The notes beneath the pieces are model-generated. The model made no database searches. It was given only the letters and a program-made list of their open reading frames with translations, and was not told the origin of the DNA. From Fidelibacterota bacterium (GTDB lineage Bacteria > Fidelibacterota > UBA2242): a DNA stretch of 6,462 nt. This document shows positions 1-6,433 of the stretch, piece after piece. Location of the stretch: contig DPVY01000196.1 of the NCBI GenBank assembly GCA_003527965.1, positions 10,771-17,232 on the forward strand. Reading direction: 5' to 3'. The stretch's first letter is position 1. Every line of letters begins with the position of its first letter. A program made the translations under genes and the position numbers.

Positions 1-1808
1 CCGGCCAATAATCCACCAAGCATTTCTTTATTCAGAAACCCTAATACCGGGGGAATTACCACCGCCAGGGTACCCGGCAAAATCATTTTTTTTATGGCTG
101 CTGCTGTAGAGATATCGACACATTTGGAAAAATCAGCCGTAGCCTTTCCTTCCATGAGACCCTTTATTTCACGAAATTGTCGCCTAACTTCCTTGATCAT
201 TTCAGAGGCGGCTTCGCCTACGGCTTTCAGCGCCATACTGCTGAACAAGAACGGCAGCATCCCTCCAATTAAGAGACCTGCAATAACGAATGGGTTGGTC
301 AAGTCAATAGATTCAATATGCGCCGAGGTTTGAAATGCCGCAAAGAGAGCCATAGCCGTCAATGCCGCTGAGCCGATTGCAAATCCCTTCCCCACGGCGG
401 CCGTGGTGTTTCCAACCGCATCTAATTTATCGGTCCGTTTGCGAACATCTCTGCCGAGCATTGACATTTCGGCAATACCACCGGCATTATCGGCAACAGG
501 ACCATAAGCATCGATGGCTAGCTGAATACCGGTAGTTGACAACATACCGAGAGCAGCAATGGCAATTCCATACAATCCGGCAACTGTGTAGGCTATCATG
601 ATTGCGCCGGCAATGAAAATGATCGGCCACATTGTTGACATCATTCCCAGACTCAGACCGGCGATAATATTCGTTGCCGCACCGGTCAAAGATTGTTGCG
701 CCACCCATTGAGTCGGTTTTTTGGAACTTGCCGTATAATATTCAGTAATCAAGCCAATGGCAAAACCGGCGGTTAAGCCGGCAAAGGTTGCCAAGAAAAT
801 GCCAAAAGCGCTAATCGAAACTCCGGCAACCGAAATATCGTGCGGAAGAAACAATTTAGTGACGGGGTAAATCAACAGCAGCATTAATCCATCCGCCGTA
901 AAAGTGCCTCGGTTAAATGCTTTTTGAGGATCACCGCCTTCTCTGGTCTTAACGAGAAAAGTTCCGATCAGAGAACAAATAATTCCCAGAGCGGCCAGTG
1001 CGAGAGGCAATACGACCAGATTTAATCCATATAAGGCACCCAGTACCATAGCGCCAATGATCGAGCCCACGTAACTTTCAAATAAATCGGCGCCCATACC
1101 GGCAACATCGCCGACATTATCGCCGACATTATCGGCAATTGTAGCCGGATTGCGGGGATCATCTTCAGGAATGCCCGCTTCGACCTTGCCTACCAAATCA
1201 GCCCCAACATCAGCAGCTTTGGTGTAAATACCACCGCCGACACGGGCAAATAATGCAATTGAGCTGGCGCCGAAGCTGAATCCACTCAAAATCGGTAAAA
1301 CCAGTTCTGTTAAGCTTTCATTAGAGGTCCCAAAGGCTTTACTGTATATGATAAATAACAGGGATAGTCCAAGTAATCCCAGACCGACAACACTCATCCC
1401 CATAACTGAACCGCTTGAAAATGCTACTTTCAGAGCCTTATTTAATCCGAATCTGGCGGCCTGAGTCGTGCGCACATTAGCAGTGGTCGCAATCTTCATT
1501 CCGACAAAACCGGTTAGAGCGGAACAGAGTGCTCCGCAAATAAAGGAAACGGCAACTAAGCGGTTCCAACCCTCATTGCCAATTAAAAGCAATACCGACA
1601 CTGCCGCTAAAAAGATAATTAATACCCGATACTCCCGATATAGGAAGGCCATCGCACCTTCGCGGATATGCCTGGCGATGGTCTGCATCGTATCATTTCC
1701 GGCGTCTTGTTTAGAGACCCAAATGGCCCTTGTGAAAGCGAATACCAATGCCGCTATACCGGTGACAATTGTAACATAAATCCAGTTCAAGGGTGTTTCG
1801 GCAACCAT
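1..1808 (-). CDS. hppA: K+-dependent membrane-bound pyrophosphatase (Na+ and/or H+ pump), 3' end cut by window edge
   Basis: Hydrolyses cytoplasmic pyrophosphate and couples this to cation export across the inner membrane. The frame starts with ATG at 1808 and runs open to the left edge, giving 602 complete codons. The family is usually about 660-770 residues, so the C-terminal helices are missing. The chain is a series of hydrophobic segments broken by family signatures. These are the substrate loop GGGIYTKAADVGADLVGKVE (residues 191-210), DNVGDNVGD (226-234) and GMGADLFES (237-245), whose Asp residues are expected to bind Mg-pyrophosphate. In GNTTAAVGKG (466-475), Ala470 and Gly473 stand where K+-independent proton pumps have Lys and Thr, so K+ dependence is likely. 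Glu244 in ADLFE matches the gate glutamate position of the Thermotoga Na+ pump rather than the plant proton-pump position, so Na+ transport is favoured but not proven. The start codon overlaps the pth stop by one base (TAATG). Confidence 0.96.
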   Translation of the reverse strand, partial: MVAETPLNWIYVTIVTGIAALVFAFTRAIWVSKQDAGNDTMQTIARHIREGAMAFLYREYRVLIIFLAAVSVLLLIGNEGWNRLVAVSFICGALCSALTGFVGMKIATTANVRTTQAARFGLNKALKVAFSSGSVMGMSVVGLGLLGLSLLFIIYSKAFGTSNESLTELVLPILSGFSFGASSIALFARVGGGIYTKAADVGADLVGKVEAGIPEDDPRNPATIADNVGDNVGDVAGMGADLFESYVGSIIGAMVLGALYGLNLVVLPLALAALGIICSLIGTFLVKTREGGDPQKAFNRGTFTADGLMLLLIYPVTKLFLPHDISVAGVSISAFGIFLATFAGLTAGFAIGLITEYYTASSKKPTQWVAQQSLTGAATNIIAGLSLGMMSTMWPIIFIAGAIMIAYTVAGLYGIAIAALGMLSTTGIQLAIDAYGPVADNAGGIAEMSMLGRDVRKRTDKLDAVGNTTAAVGKGFAIGSAALTAMALFAAFQTSAHIESIDLTNPFVIAGLLIGGMLPFLFSSMALKAVGEAASEMIKEVRRQFREIKGLMEGKATADFSKCVDISTAAAIKKMILPGTLAVVIPPVLGFLNKEMLGGLLA

Positions 1809-2455
1809 TATGAGGCCTCTCCCTTTGATAACTCTGTAAGATCCTGTCTATTGTATCTATTCATAATATGTTCAATATCACAAGAAAGGAAATCTTCGGC
1901 TACTTTTATCGCAGTATCGATTACATTTTTAGCTATCGGTAATTCGGCTTTACGAAAATTATCCAGAACATAATCTTCGGCGGCAACGCCTTCATCCTGA
2001 GGACCAATCCCGAGGCGTAAGCGGGGAAATTCCCGGCTCTCTAACTGATCGATAATAGATTGAATACCCCGATGCCCGCCGGAAGAACCGCGTTTTCTCA
2101 AACGAACCTTTCCAAGAGGCAAATCGATATCATCATAGATAACCAGCAGATCTTCAGGTGTCAGGCTGTAACTATGCAAAATGTCGCGGGCGGCAACTCC
2201 GCTGTTATTCATATAGGTCAGCGGCTTACACAGACAAACCCCGACTGAAGCAATATCTGTTTCGCTCCAGACATAGGGTTTCCCGGAGGAGCAACATGAT
2301 AGCTGTTTTTTATCTGCCAATTGATCGACTACCATAAATCCGAAATTGTGTCTCGTTTTTTCATATTGTTTCCCCGGATTGCCAAGCCCCATAATGACTT
2401 TCTGAACGTTTATGGTTGCAGCTAAAGGGCGTCTTGTGAAAAATCCGGCTATCAT
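1808..2455 (-). CDS. pth: Peptidyl-tRNA hydrolase (bacterial Pth family)
   Basis: Cleaves the ester bond of peptidyl-tRNAs that drop off ribosomes, recycling tRNA in the cytoplasm. From the ATG at 2455 the protein has 215 residues. It carries the family blocks GLGNPG (Asn26), TRHNFG (catalytic His36), KPLTYMNNSG (Asn83), YDDIDLPLG (Asp108, the partner of the histidine) and SSGGHRGIQSI. In the last block Arg129 replaces the Asn found at this site in E. coli (Asn114). The usual start lies a few residues before the KVIMGLGNPG strand. Here about 18 residues precede that strand, including the basic stretch FFTRRP. An in-frame TTG at 2461 would add two residues. Neither start has a clear Shine-Dalgarno, so the exact start is uncertain. 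The gene begins 14 bases after rplY ends, and its TAA shares one base with the hppA ATG, which implies co-translation with both neighbours. Confidence 0.95.
   Translation of the reverse strand: MIAGFFTRRPLAATINVQKVIMGLGNPGKQYEKTRHNFGFMVVDQLADKKQLSCCSSGKPYVWSETDIASVGVCLCKPLTYMNNSGVAARDILHSYSLTPEDLLVIYDDIDLPLGKVRLRKRGSSGGHRGIQSIIDQLESREFPRLRLGIGPQDEGVAAEDYVLDNFRKAELPIAKNVIDTAIKVAEDFLSCDIEHIMNRYNRQDLTELSKGEAS
1816..1823 (-). promoter_or_regulatory. Shine-Dalgarno site of hppA inside the pth 3' end
   Basis: The minus strand reads GGGAGAGG, seven bases before the hppA ATG. It lies within the last codons of pth. Together with the TAATG stop/start overlap it fixes the hppA start and suggests that hppA is translated by ribosomes finishing pth, supplemented by new initiation. 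Confidence 0.7.
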
Positions 2456-2469
2456 GGACAATTCTATAG

Positions 2470-3084
2470 TTATTCGGTGGTTTCTTCAGTCTCTTCAGGC
2501 TCTTCAGCTTCTTCAGCCGCTTCTTCTTCAGCCTTTGCGCCAGTAGCTTTTATAACAGATACAATCGAAGATGTCGCGGGCGTTATAATTTCCACATTCT
2601 CTATAGAGATATCGGCAACGCTGATAGAATCTCCGATGTTTAGTCCGGTGACATCTATGGTTATCACATCAGGAATATCACCGGCTTTACATTTGATATT
2701 CAGTTCCCAGATCTGTTGCGCTAACACACCATCAAAATCCTTGACGCCAATAGCGGTACCTTCCAGATGGATGGGAACATTAACATTAATGTCTTCCTTC
2801 ATAGTAATTCCCATGAAATCAGCATGAATTATTTCTTCAGTTACCGGATTGTATTGGACGTTTCTCAAGATGCATTTATGTTTTTTATTACCAATCTGGA
2901 TCTCATAAATACTCGCTCCGGAGTGAATTGCGGCTTTTAATGCTTTTAAATCGACGCTTAAAGTGATCGGTTTTTCCCGGTGAAAATAATAAACAGCCGG
3001 GATTTTTTCCTGTTTGCGTAAAAGTTTTGTTACACCTTTATACGTATTGGTGCGTAATTCTGATTTTAGATTATAATCAGCCAT
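2470..3084 (-). CDS. rplY: 50S ribosomal protein L25, long CTC (general stress protein) form
   Basis: Binds 5S rRNA in the large ribosomal subunit. The 204-residue product has two domains plus a tail. The N-terminal L25 barrel (about 1-92) includes KIPAVYYFHREKP (27-39) and VQYNPVTEEIIHADF (76-90), close to the family pattern VQ..PV...IHADF. The C-terminal TL5/CTC beta domain covers about 99-180. A strongly acidic tail of A/P/T-Glu-Glu units covers 185-204. The length and second domain separate it from the short E. coli L25 (about 94 residues). In most relatives the segment after IPAV reads like YG; here it is YYFHRE, a mild divergence in the RNA-binding domain. The ATG at 3084 is well supported by an AAGGAGAT site. 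It sits 18 bases after prs and 14 before pth; rplY next to pth and prs is a widespread arrangement. Confidence 0.96.
   Translation of the reverse strand: MADYNLKSELRTNTYKGVTKLLRKQEKIPAVYYFHREKPITLSVDLKALKAAIHSGASIYEIQIGNKKHKCILRNVQYNPVTEEIIHADFMGITMKEDINVNVPIHLEGTAIGVKDFDGVLAQQIWELNIKCKAGDIPDVITIDVTGLNIGDSISVADISIENVEIITPATSSIVSVIKATGAKAEEEAAEEAEEPEETEETTE
2483..2531 (-). repeat. Degenerate 9-base tandem repeat encoding the acidic tail of L25
   Basis: On the plus strand the heptamer TCTTCAG occurs at 2483, 2492, 2501, 2510 and 2525, that is, every nine bases with one irregular step of fifteen. On the coding strand each unit is a three-codon block xCT GAA GAr, giving Ala/Pro/Thr-Glu-Glu. The period and the changed first codon suggest growth by replication slippage followed by drift. 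The tail probably varies in length between strains. Confidence 0.75.
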
Positions 3085-3090
3085 TTAAAA

Positions 3091-3098
3091 ATCTCCTT
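3091..3098 (-). promoter_or_regulatory. Shine-Dalgarno site of rplY
   Basis: The minus strand reads AAGGAGAT, with its core AAGGAG eight bases before the rplY ATG, in the 18-base gap after the prs stop. This is the best ribosome-binding site in the window and fits a highly expressed ribosomal protein translated independently of prs. Confidence 0.8.
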
Positions 3099-3102
3099 AT
3101 TG

Positions 3103-4044
3103 TTAAAAATCAAATAATGTGCTAATGGATTGTTCAAAATGAATGCGTTTTATTGCTTCCGCCAGCATTGGTGCGGCGGATAGGATTTCCAATTTAGGGA
3201 AGACCCGCTCGCGGGGTATAGACAGACTGTTGGTAACGATAACTTTATCGATGGGGGCGTCCATCATATGCTGCACACAGTTTCCGGAAAACAGACCGTG
3301 AGTGGCAACTACAACTATCGTTTCGGCACCATTTTCTTTTAATAACCGGGCCGCCTGTACTACGGTTCCGCCGGTATCGATCATATCATCAATCAACAAT
3401 GCATTTTTTACACAACATTCACCGATAACATTCATTACTTCAGCCTGATTGGGTTGGGGACGTCGTTTATCGATAATTGATAACGGAAAGCCCAGAATCT
3501 GAGCATAAGACCGGGCAAATTTAATCCCGCCCACATCGGGAGCGACGATCGTGAAATCCTTGCCGGCAGTTAATTTTTTTAGCGGCTCAATAAATATCCC
3601 TTTGGCATAAAGGTGGTCAAAAGGAATATTGACAAATCCCTGAATCTGGGTGGAATGCAGATCCATGGCGACAATACGATCGGCGCCGGCATTGACAATT
3701 TCATCCATAATCAGGCGGGAAGAAATGGGAACCCGCGGTTGATCTTTGCGGTCCTGCCGAGCATATCCGTAATAGGGAATAACGGCAGTAATGCGCTTTG
3801 CCGATGCCCGCCGGGCGGCATCGATAATTAAGAGTAATTCAAGAATATTTTCGGCGGGCGGATTCGTAGGCTGAACGATAAAAACGTCGGTCCCCCGGAT
3901 ATTTTCTTCGATGCGTATCCAGATTTCACCGTCACTGAAATTGCCTAATGCAATTTTACCCGTTGGCATCCCCAGGATTTCATTGATTCCCCTGGTCAGG
4001 TCAGGATTTGATCTCCCGGAAAATATTCGCGCTTTATTTTTCAT
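3103..4044 (-). CDS. prs: Ribose-phosphate pyrophosphokinase (PRPP synthetase, class I)
   Basis: Transfers the pyrophosphate group of ATP to ribose 5-phosphate, making PRPP for nucleotide, histidine, tryptophan and NAD synthesis in the cytoplasm. The 313-residue length is normal. Visible motifs in order are FSDGE (36-40), PYYGYARQDRK (90-100, ATP-binding region), the metal-binding signature DLHSTQIQGF (128-137, His130), the catalytic flexible loop DKRRPQPN (192-199) and the PRPP loop IDDMIDTGGT (218-227). The C-terminus ends SISTLFDF, as in many family members. No truncation or lost catalytic residue is evident. The start ATG at 4044 has only a weak upstream purine stretch (AAGAAGAG). The gene begins 25 bases after the mature tRNA-Gln 3' end, so its mRNA 5' end is probably made by tRNA processing of the polycistronic transcript. 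Confidence 0.98.
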   Translation of the reverse strand: MKNKARIFSGRSNPDLTRGINEILGMPTGKIALGNFSDGEIWIRIEENIRGTDVFIVQPTNPPAENILELLLIIDAARRASAKRITAVIPYYGYARQDRKDQPRVPISSRLIMDEIVNAGADRIVAMDLHSTQIQGFVNIPFDHLYAKGIFIEPLKKLTAGKDFTIVAPDVGGIKFARSYAQILGFPLSIIDKRRPQPNQAEVMNVIGECCVKNALLIDDMIDTGGTVVQAARLLKENGAETIVVVATHGLFSGNCVQHMMDAPIDKVIVTNSLSIPRERVFPKLEILSAAPMLAEAIKRIHFEQSISTLFDF

Positions 4045-4069
4045 AAACTCTTCTTCATATTAAAAATTG

Positions 4070-4140
4070 CTCGGGGACTTGGATTCGAACCAAGATTGAC
4101 GGCTCCAAAGGCCGCAGTCCTGCCATTGGACGATCCCCGA
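4070..4140 (-). tRNA. tRNA-Gln (anticodon UUG)
   Basis: The 71 bases fold completely on the minus strand. The acceptor stem is TCGGGGA/TCCCCGA (seven pairs). The D stem is GTCC/GGAC with loop AATGGCA carrying the conserved GG. The anticodon stem is GCGGC/GCCGT (one G-T pair) with loop CTTTGGA, giving anticodon TTG. The variable loop is CAAT. The T stem is CTTGG/CCAAG with loop TTCGAAT. The discriminator base is G, and the following bases are CAA, so the CCA end is not encoded and must be added. The weak U1-A72 first pair and G73 are features of bacterial tRNA-Gln, and U1-A72 is also a recognition element for the GatCAB amidotransferase. It lies 21 bases after ispE and 25 before prs, so it must be cut out of the shared transcript. 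Confidence 0.96.
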
Positions 4141-4161
4141 ATTATTTAAGTTGTTTTTCTA

Positions 4162-4998
4162 TTAAGATATTGGCGTTGATATAAATGTTGTGTGTCTGTC
4201 GAAAGCTTTTCGAGCATGTTCTGCGTTGTTTCTGTTTTTAAAAATTCCAAACACAGTCGAACCACTTCCCGACAAACCGGCATATTGAGCTCCTTCTTTT
4301 ATAAGAAGCGTCTTGATGTTGCCGATTTCTGGATATGTTGAAAAAACAACAGACTCAAATTGATTTTCAAACAGCGACCATTGAATCTTACCCGATTCAA
4401 AAACGTCCTGAAATTTATAGCCTTCTTTCCTCTTTGTCAAGTTGAATTGTTGATAAGCCCATTTTGTGGAAATATGAATGGCGGGGCAGATCAACAGCAA
4501 AGTGAACTGCCGGGGTAATTTCAACGGTATTAGTTGGTCGCCAATTCTCTCAGCTCCCTGGGTCTTGCCATGGATAAAAAAAGCAACATCGGCGCCGATC
4601 TTTGCGGCTTTCCGGATTAGTTGTTGTTCATTAAGTCCTAATTCCCACTGTTCGTTTAAAAATTTAATGACGGTAGCTGCATTTGAGCTGCCGCCGCCCA
4701 ACCCAGCTCCCACCGGAATAGTTTTCTGAAGATGAATATGCCAGTTCGGGGTCTGTGGAGCCAATTGCTTCATTTCCATATACGCTTTTGAACACAAATT
4801 ACTACCATCACAAGGGATATTCGGATCGCTACAGCTTAGAATATATTTCCCGGAAGGTGTAAAAGTTATAATATCGTGAAGATCGATTTCCTGGAAGATT
4901 GTGCTGAGCGTGTGGTAACCGTTTGGCAGTTGGTCGGTTATTCGCAGACACAGATTAATTTTGGCGTTTGAACGGATTATATGAGACGGTCTATCCAT
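4162..4998 (-). CDS. ispE: 4-diphosphocytidyl-2-C-methyl-D-erythritol kinase (CDP-ME kinase)
   Basis: GHMP-family kinase that phosphorylates CDP-methylerythritol at its 2-hydroxyl using ATP, the fourth step of the MEP isoprenoid pathway. The 278 residues are a normal length. AKINLCL (12-18) carries the catalytic Lys13. The GHMP ATP-binding loop is VGAGLGGGSSNA (96-107). GADVAFF (135-141) holds the catalytic Asp137, and the C-terminal glycine loop is GLSGSGST (241-248). Two sites differ from the commonest pattern: GADVAFF has Ala where Pro is usual, and QGAERIGDQL has Arg where Gly is usual. Neither removes a catalytic residue. The ATG at 4998 lies inside the end of gltX (8-base overlap, ATGGATAG) with no clear Shine-Dalgarno, so translation is probably coupled to gltX. 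Its presence means the organism makes isoprenoids through the MEP pathway. Confidence 0.97.
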   Translation of the reverse strand: MDRPSHIIRSNAKINLCLRITDQLPNGYHTLSTIFQEIDLHDIITFTPSGKYILSCSDPNIPCDGSNLCSKAYMEMKQLAPQTPNWHIHLQKTIPVGAGLGGGSSNAATVIKFLNEQWELGLNEQQLIRKAAKIGADVAFFIHGKTQGAERIGDQLIPLKLPRQFTLLLICPAIHISTKWAYQQFNLTKRKEGYKFQDVFESGKIQWSLFENQFESVVFSTYPEIGNIKTLLIKEGAQYAGLSGSGSTVFGIFKNRNNAEHARKAFDRHTTFISTPIS

Positions 4999-6433
4999 TT
5001 ATTTGTATTGCGGCGTCCAGGCGTTTTAAAAAGCGATCTTTCCCGAGAATTTCGGCAATCTTACTAATGTCGGGCCCGTGTTCTTTGCCAATAATTGCCA
5101 CCCGGATTATCGTCCATAATTGTTTACCCTTGACGCCTGTTTCCTGCTGAACGGTTTTTACCATAGAATAAAACGCGGCGCTATCCAGAGTCCCAACCTT
5201 GACAATCTGGTTTTTCAGTGATGTTAAGATGGTGTGAAATTCAGGGGACCGTATCAAATCTTGCAGCTCGGGATTTTCAGATAGTACCGGATCATTAAAG
5301 AAAAACGATCCTTTTTCCGGAATGTCACTCAATGTGGTCAAATAGGGTTGTAACAGCTGTAAAATGTCGCTGAGTTTATCCTTGGGCCACTCTTGACAAT
5401 CTTTATCGTCCGGAAGATATGGGACTGCCAGTTTAAGTAGATTTTCCGGCTTAAGACCTCGTATATACTGACCGTTCATCCATTGCAGTTTTTCCAGATT
5501 GAATATGGCGCCGGCTTTGTTGATTCGTTTCAGGGAAAATGCCTGGATCAACTCTTCAAGGTTGAATATTTCCCGGTTTGTCCCCGGATTCCAGCCCAGG
5601 AGCGCCAGGAAATTGATCAGGGCCTCGGGCAAGTACCCTTTTCGAAGATAATCCTCAACAGCAACATCGCCCTGACGTTTGGATAATTTACTTCTGTCCG
5701 CATTTAGCAAGAGGGGCAGGTGGGCAAACTGCGGCAGTTTCCAGCCAAAGTATTCATAGAGGAGTTTGTGCTTGGGTGTGCTGGGAAGCCACTCTTCGCC
5801 ACGGATAACATGGCTGATCTGCATATAATGATCATCTACAACATTCGCGAGGTGATATGTGGGGAATCCATCGGATTTAAGCAGTATTTGATCTTCAAGT
5901 AAATCGCAGGCAAAGGAGACTTTTCCGCGGACCAGATCGTAAATCTCGATAAAACCACTTGTCGGCACTTTCATGCGCACGACAGACGATTCACCGGCGG
6001 CAATGCGCTGTTCCGCTTCGTCTTTGGAAAGCTTTCGACAGTGATTATCATAACGGGGATTTTGGTTTTCCGCGATCTGCTGTTCCCGAAGGGATTTCAG
6101 TCGATCGGGGCTGCAGAAACAGTGATAGGCATGTCCGGCTTCAATCAGCTGATTGATATGTTCACGGTAAACGGACAGGCGTTGTGATTGTATGTATGGG
6201 CCGAATTCTCCACCAATATCAGGCCCTTCATCGTGACAGACGCCGGCCCATTTTAGAGTGCGGATCAGGTTTTCGACAGCCCCTTCAATTTTTCGCTGTT
6301 GGTCGGTATCCTCGATTCTTAGAATAAACACGCCCTTATGTTTTTTGGCATAGAGATAATTATACAGAGCAGTTCGTAAACCGCCGACATGCAGATAACC
6401 CGTTGGACTGGGAGCAAACCTTGTTCTAATCAC
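4991..6433 (-). CDS. gltX: Glutamyl-tRNA synthetase (class I)
   Basis: Activates glutamate with ATP, releasing pyrophosphate, and attaches it to tRNA-Glu; nondiscriminating forms also charge tRNA-Gln. The 480-residue product is full length. The Rossmann-fold signature is APSPTGYLHVGG (7-18, the HIGH box as HVGG), with RIEDTD at 39-44. The KMSKS-type loop is SKLSKRQGD (248-256). The alpha-helical anticodon-binding region fills about 320-480. The zinc-finger region starts with Cys105-Phe-Cys107 and continues as YDNHCRK (128-134). Cys132 is kept, but the His that follows two residues later in E. coli is Lys134 here. The start is GTG at 6433; no other start in that frame is visible before the window edge. 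The tRNA-Gln gene downstream raises the possibility of nondiscriminating activity, which cannot be judged from the sequence alone. Confidence 0.97.
   Translation of the reverse strand: MIRTRFAPSPTGYLHVGGLRTALYNYLYAKKHKGVFILRIEDTDQQRKIEGAVENLIRTLKWAGVCHDEGPDIGGEFGPYIQSQRLSVYREHINQLIEAGHAYHCFCSPDRLKSLREQQIAENQNPRYDNHCRKLSKDEAEQRIAAGESSVVRMKVPTSGFIEIYDLVRGKVSFACDLLEDQILLKSDGFPTYHLANVVDDHYMQISHVIRGEEWLPSTPKHKLLYEYFGWKLPQFAHLPLLLNADRSKLSKRQGDVAVEDYLRKGYLPEALINFLALLGWNPGTNREIFNLEELIQAFSLKRINKAGAIFNLEKLQWMNGQYIRGLKPENLLKLAVPYLPDDKDCQEWPKDKLSDILQLLQPYLTTLSDIPEKGSFFFNDPVLSENPELQDLIRSPEFHTILTSLKNQIVKVGTLDSAAFYSMVKTVQQETGVKGKQLWTIIRVAIIGKEHGPDISKIAEILGKDRFLKRLDAAIQING

Noticed and set aside
94..333. Plus-strand open frames opposite hppA (also 1468-1779 and 1668-1973)
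   Set aside because: They lie opposite hppA (1668-1973 also opposite the pth 3' end), which are real conserved genes on the minus strand, and their translations show no recognisable motif.
487..708. Minus-strand 73-residue frame inside hppA
   Set aside because: It is out of frame with the pyrophosphatase reading, which is conserved through this whole stretch. The translation is rich in Cys, His and Arg, as expected of an off-frame shadow.
1107..1136. Tandem 12-base repeat in hppA
   Set aside because: It encodes the family-wide catalytic motif DNVGDNVGD, so the repeat reflects protein conservation rather than a DNA element.
2477..2827. Plus-strand Ser/Ala-rich 116-residue frame
   Set aside because: It is antisense to rplY. 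Its Ser-rich start is the complement of the Glu-rich repeat tail.
3069..3078. TATAAT-like sequence on the plus strand
   Set aside because: It lies within the rplY start region on the strand opposite all genes, with no matching -35 element or downstream plus-strand gene.
4045..4090. T-arm hairpin of tRNA-Gln followed by a short T-run, as a possible terminator
   Set aside because: The five-T run does not directly follow a GC-rich hairpin because the acceptor strand and CAA intervene. prs also follows closely with no other promoter visible.
4070..4140. Reading the tRNA as tRNA-Pro (anticodon TGG) or tRNA-Trp
   Set aside because: The five-pair anticodon stem and the invariant T33 place the anticodon at TTG. 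A shifted register breaks the stem.
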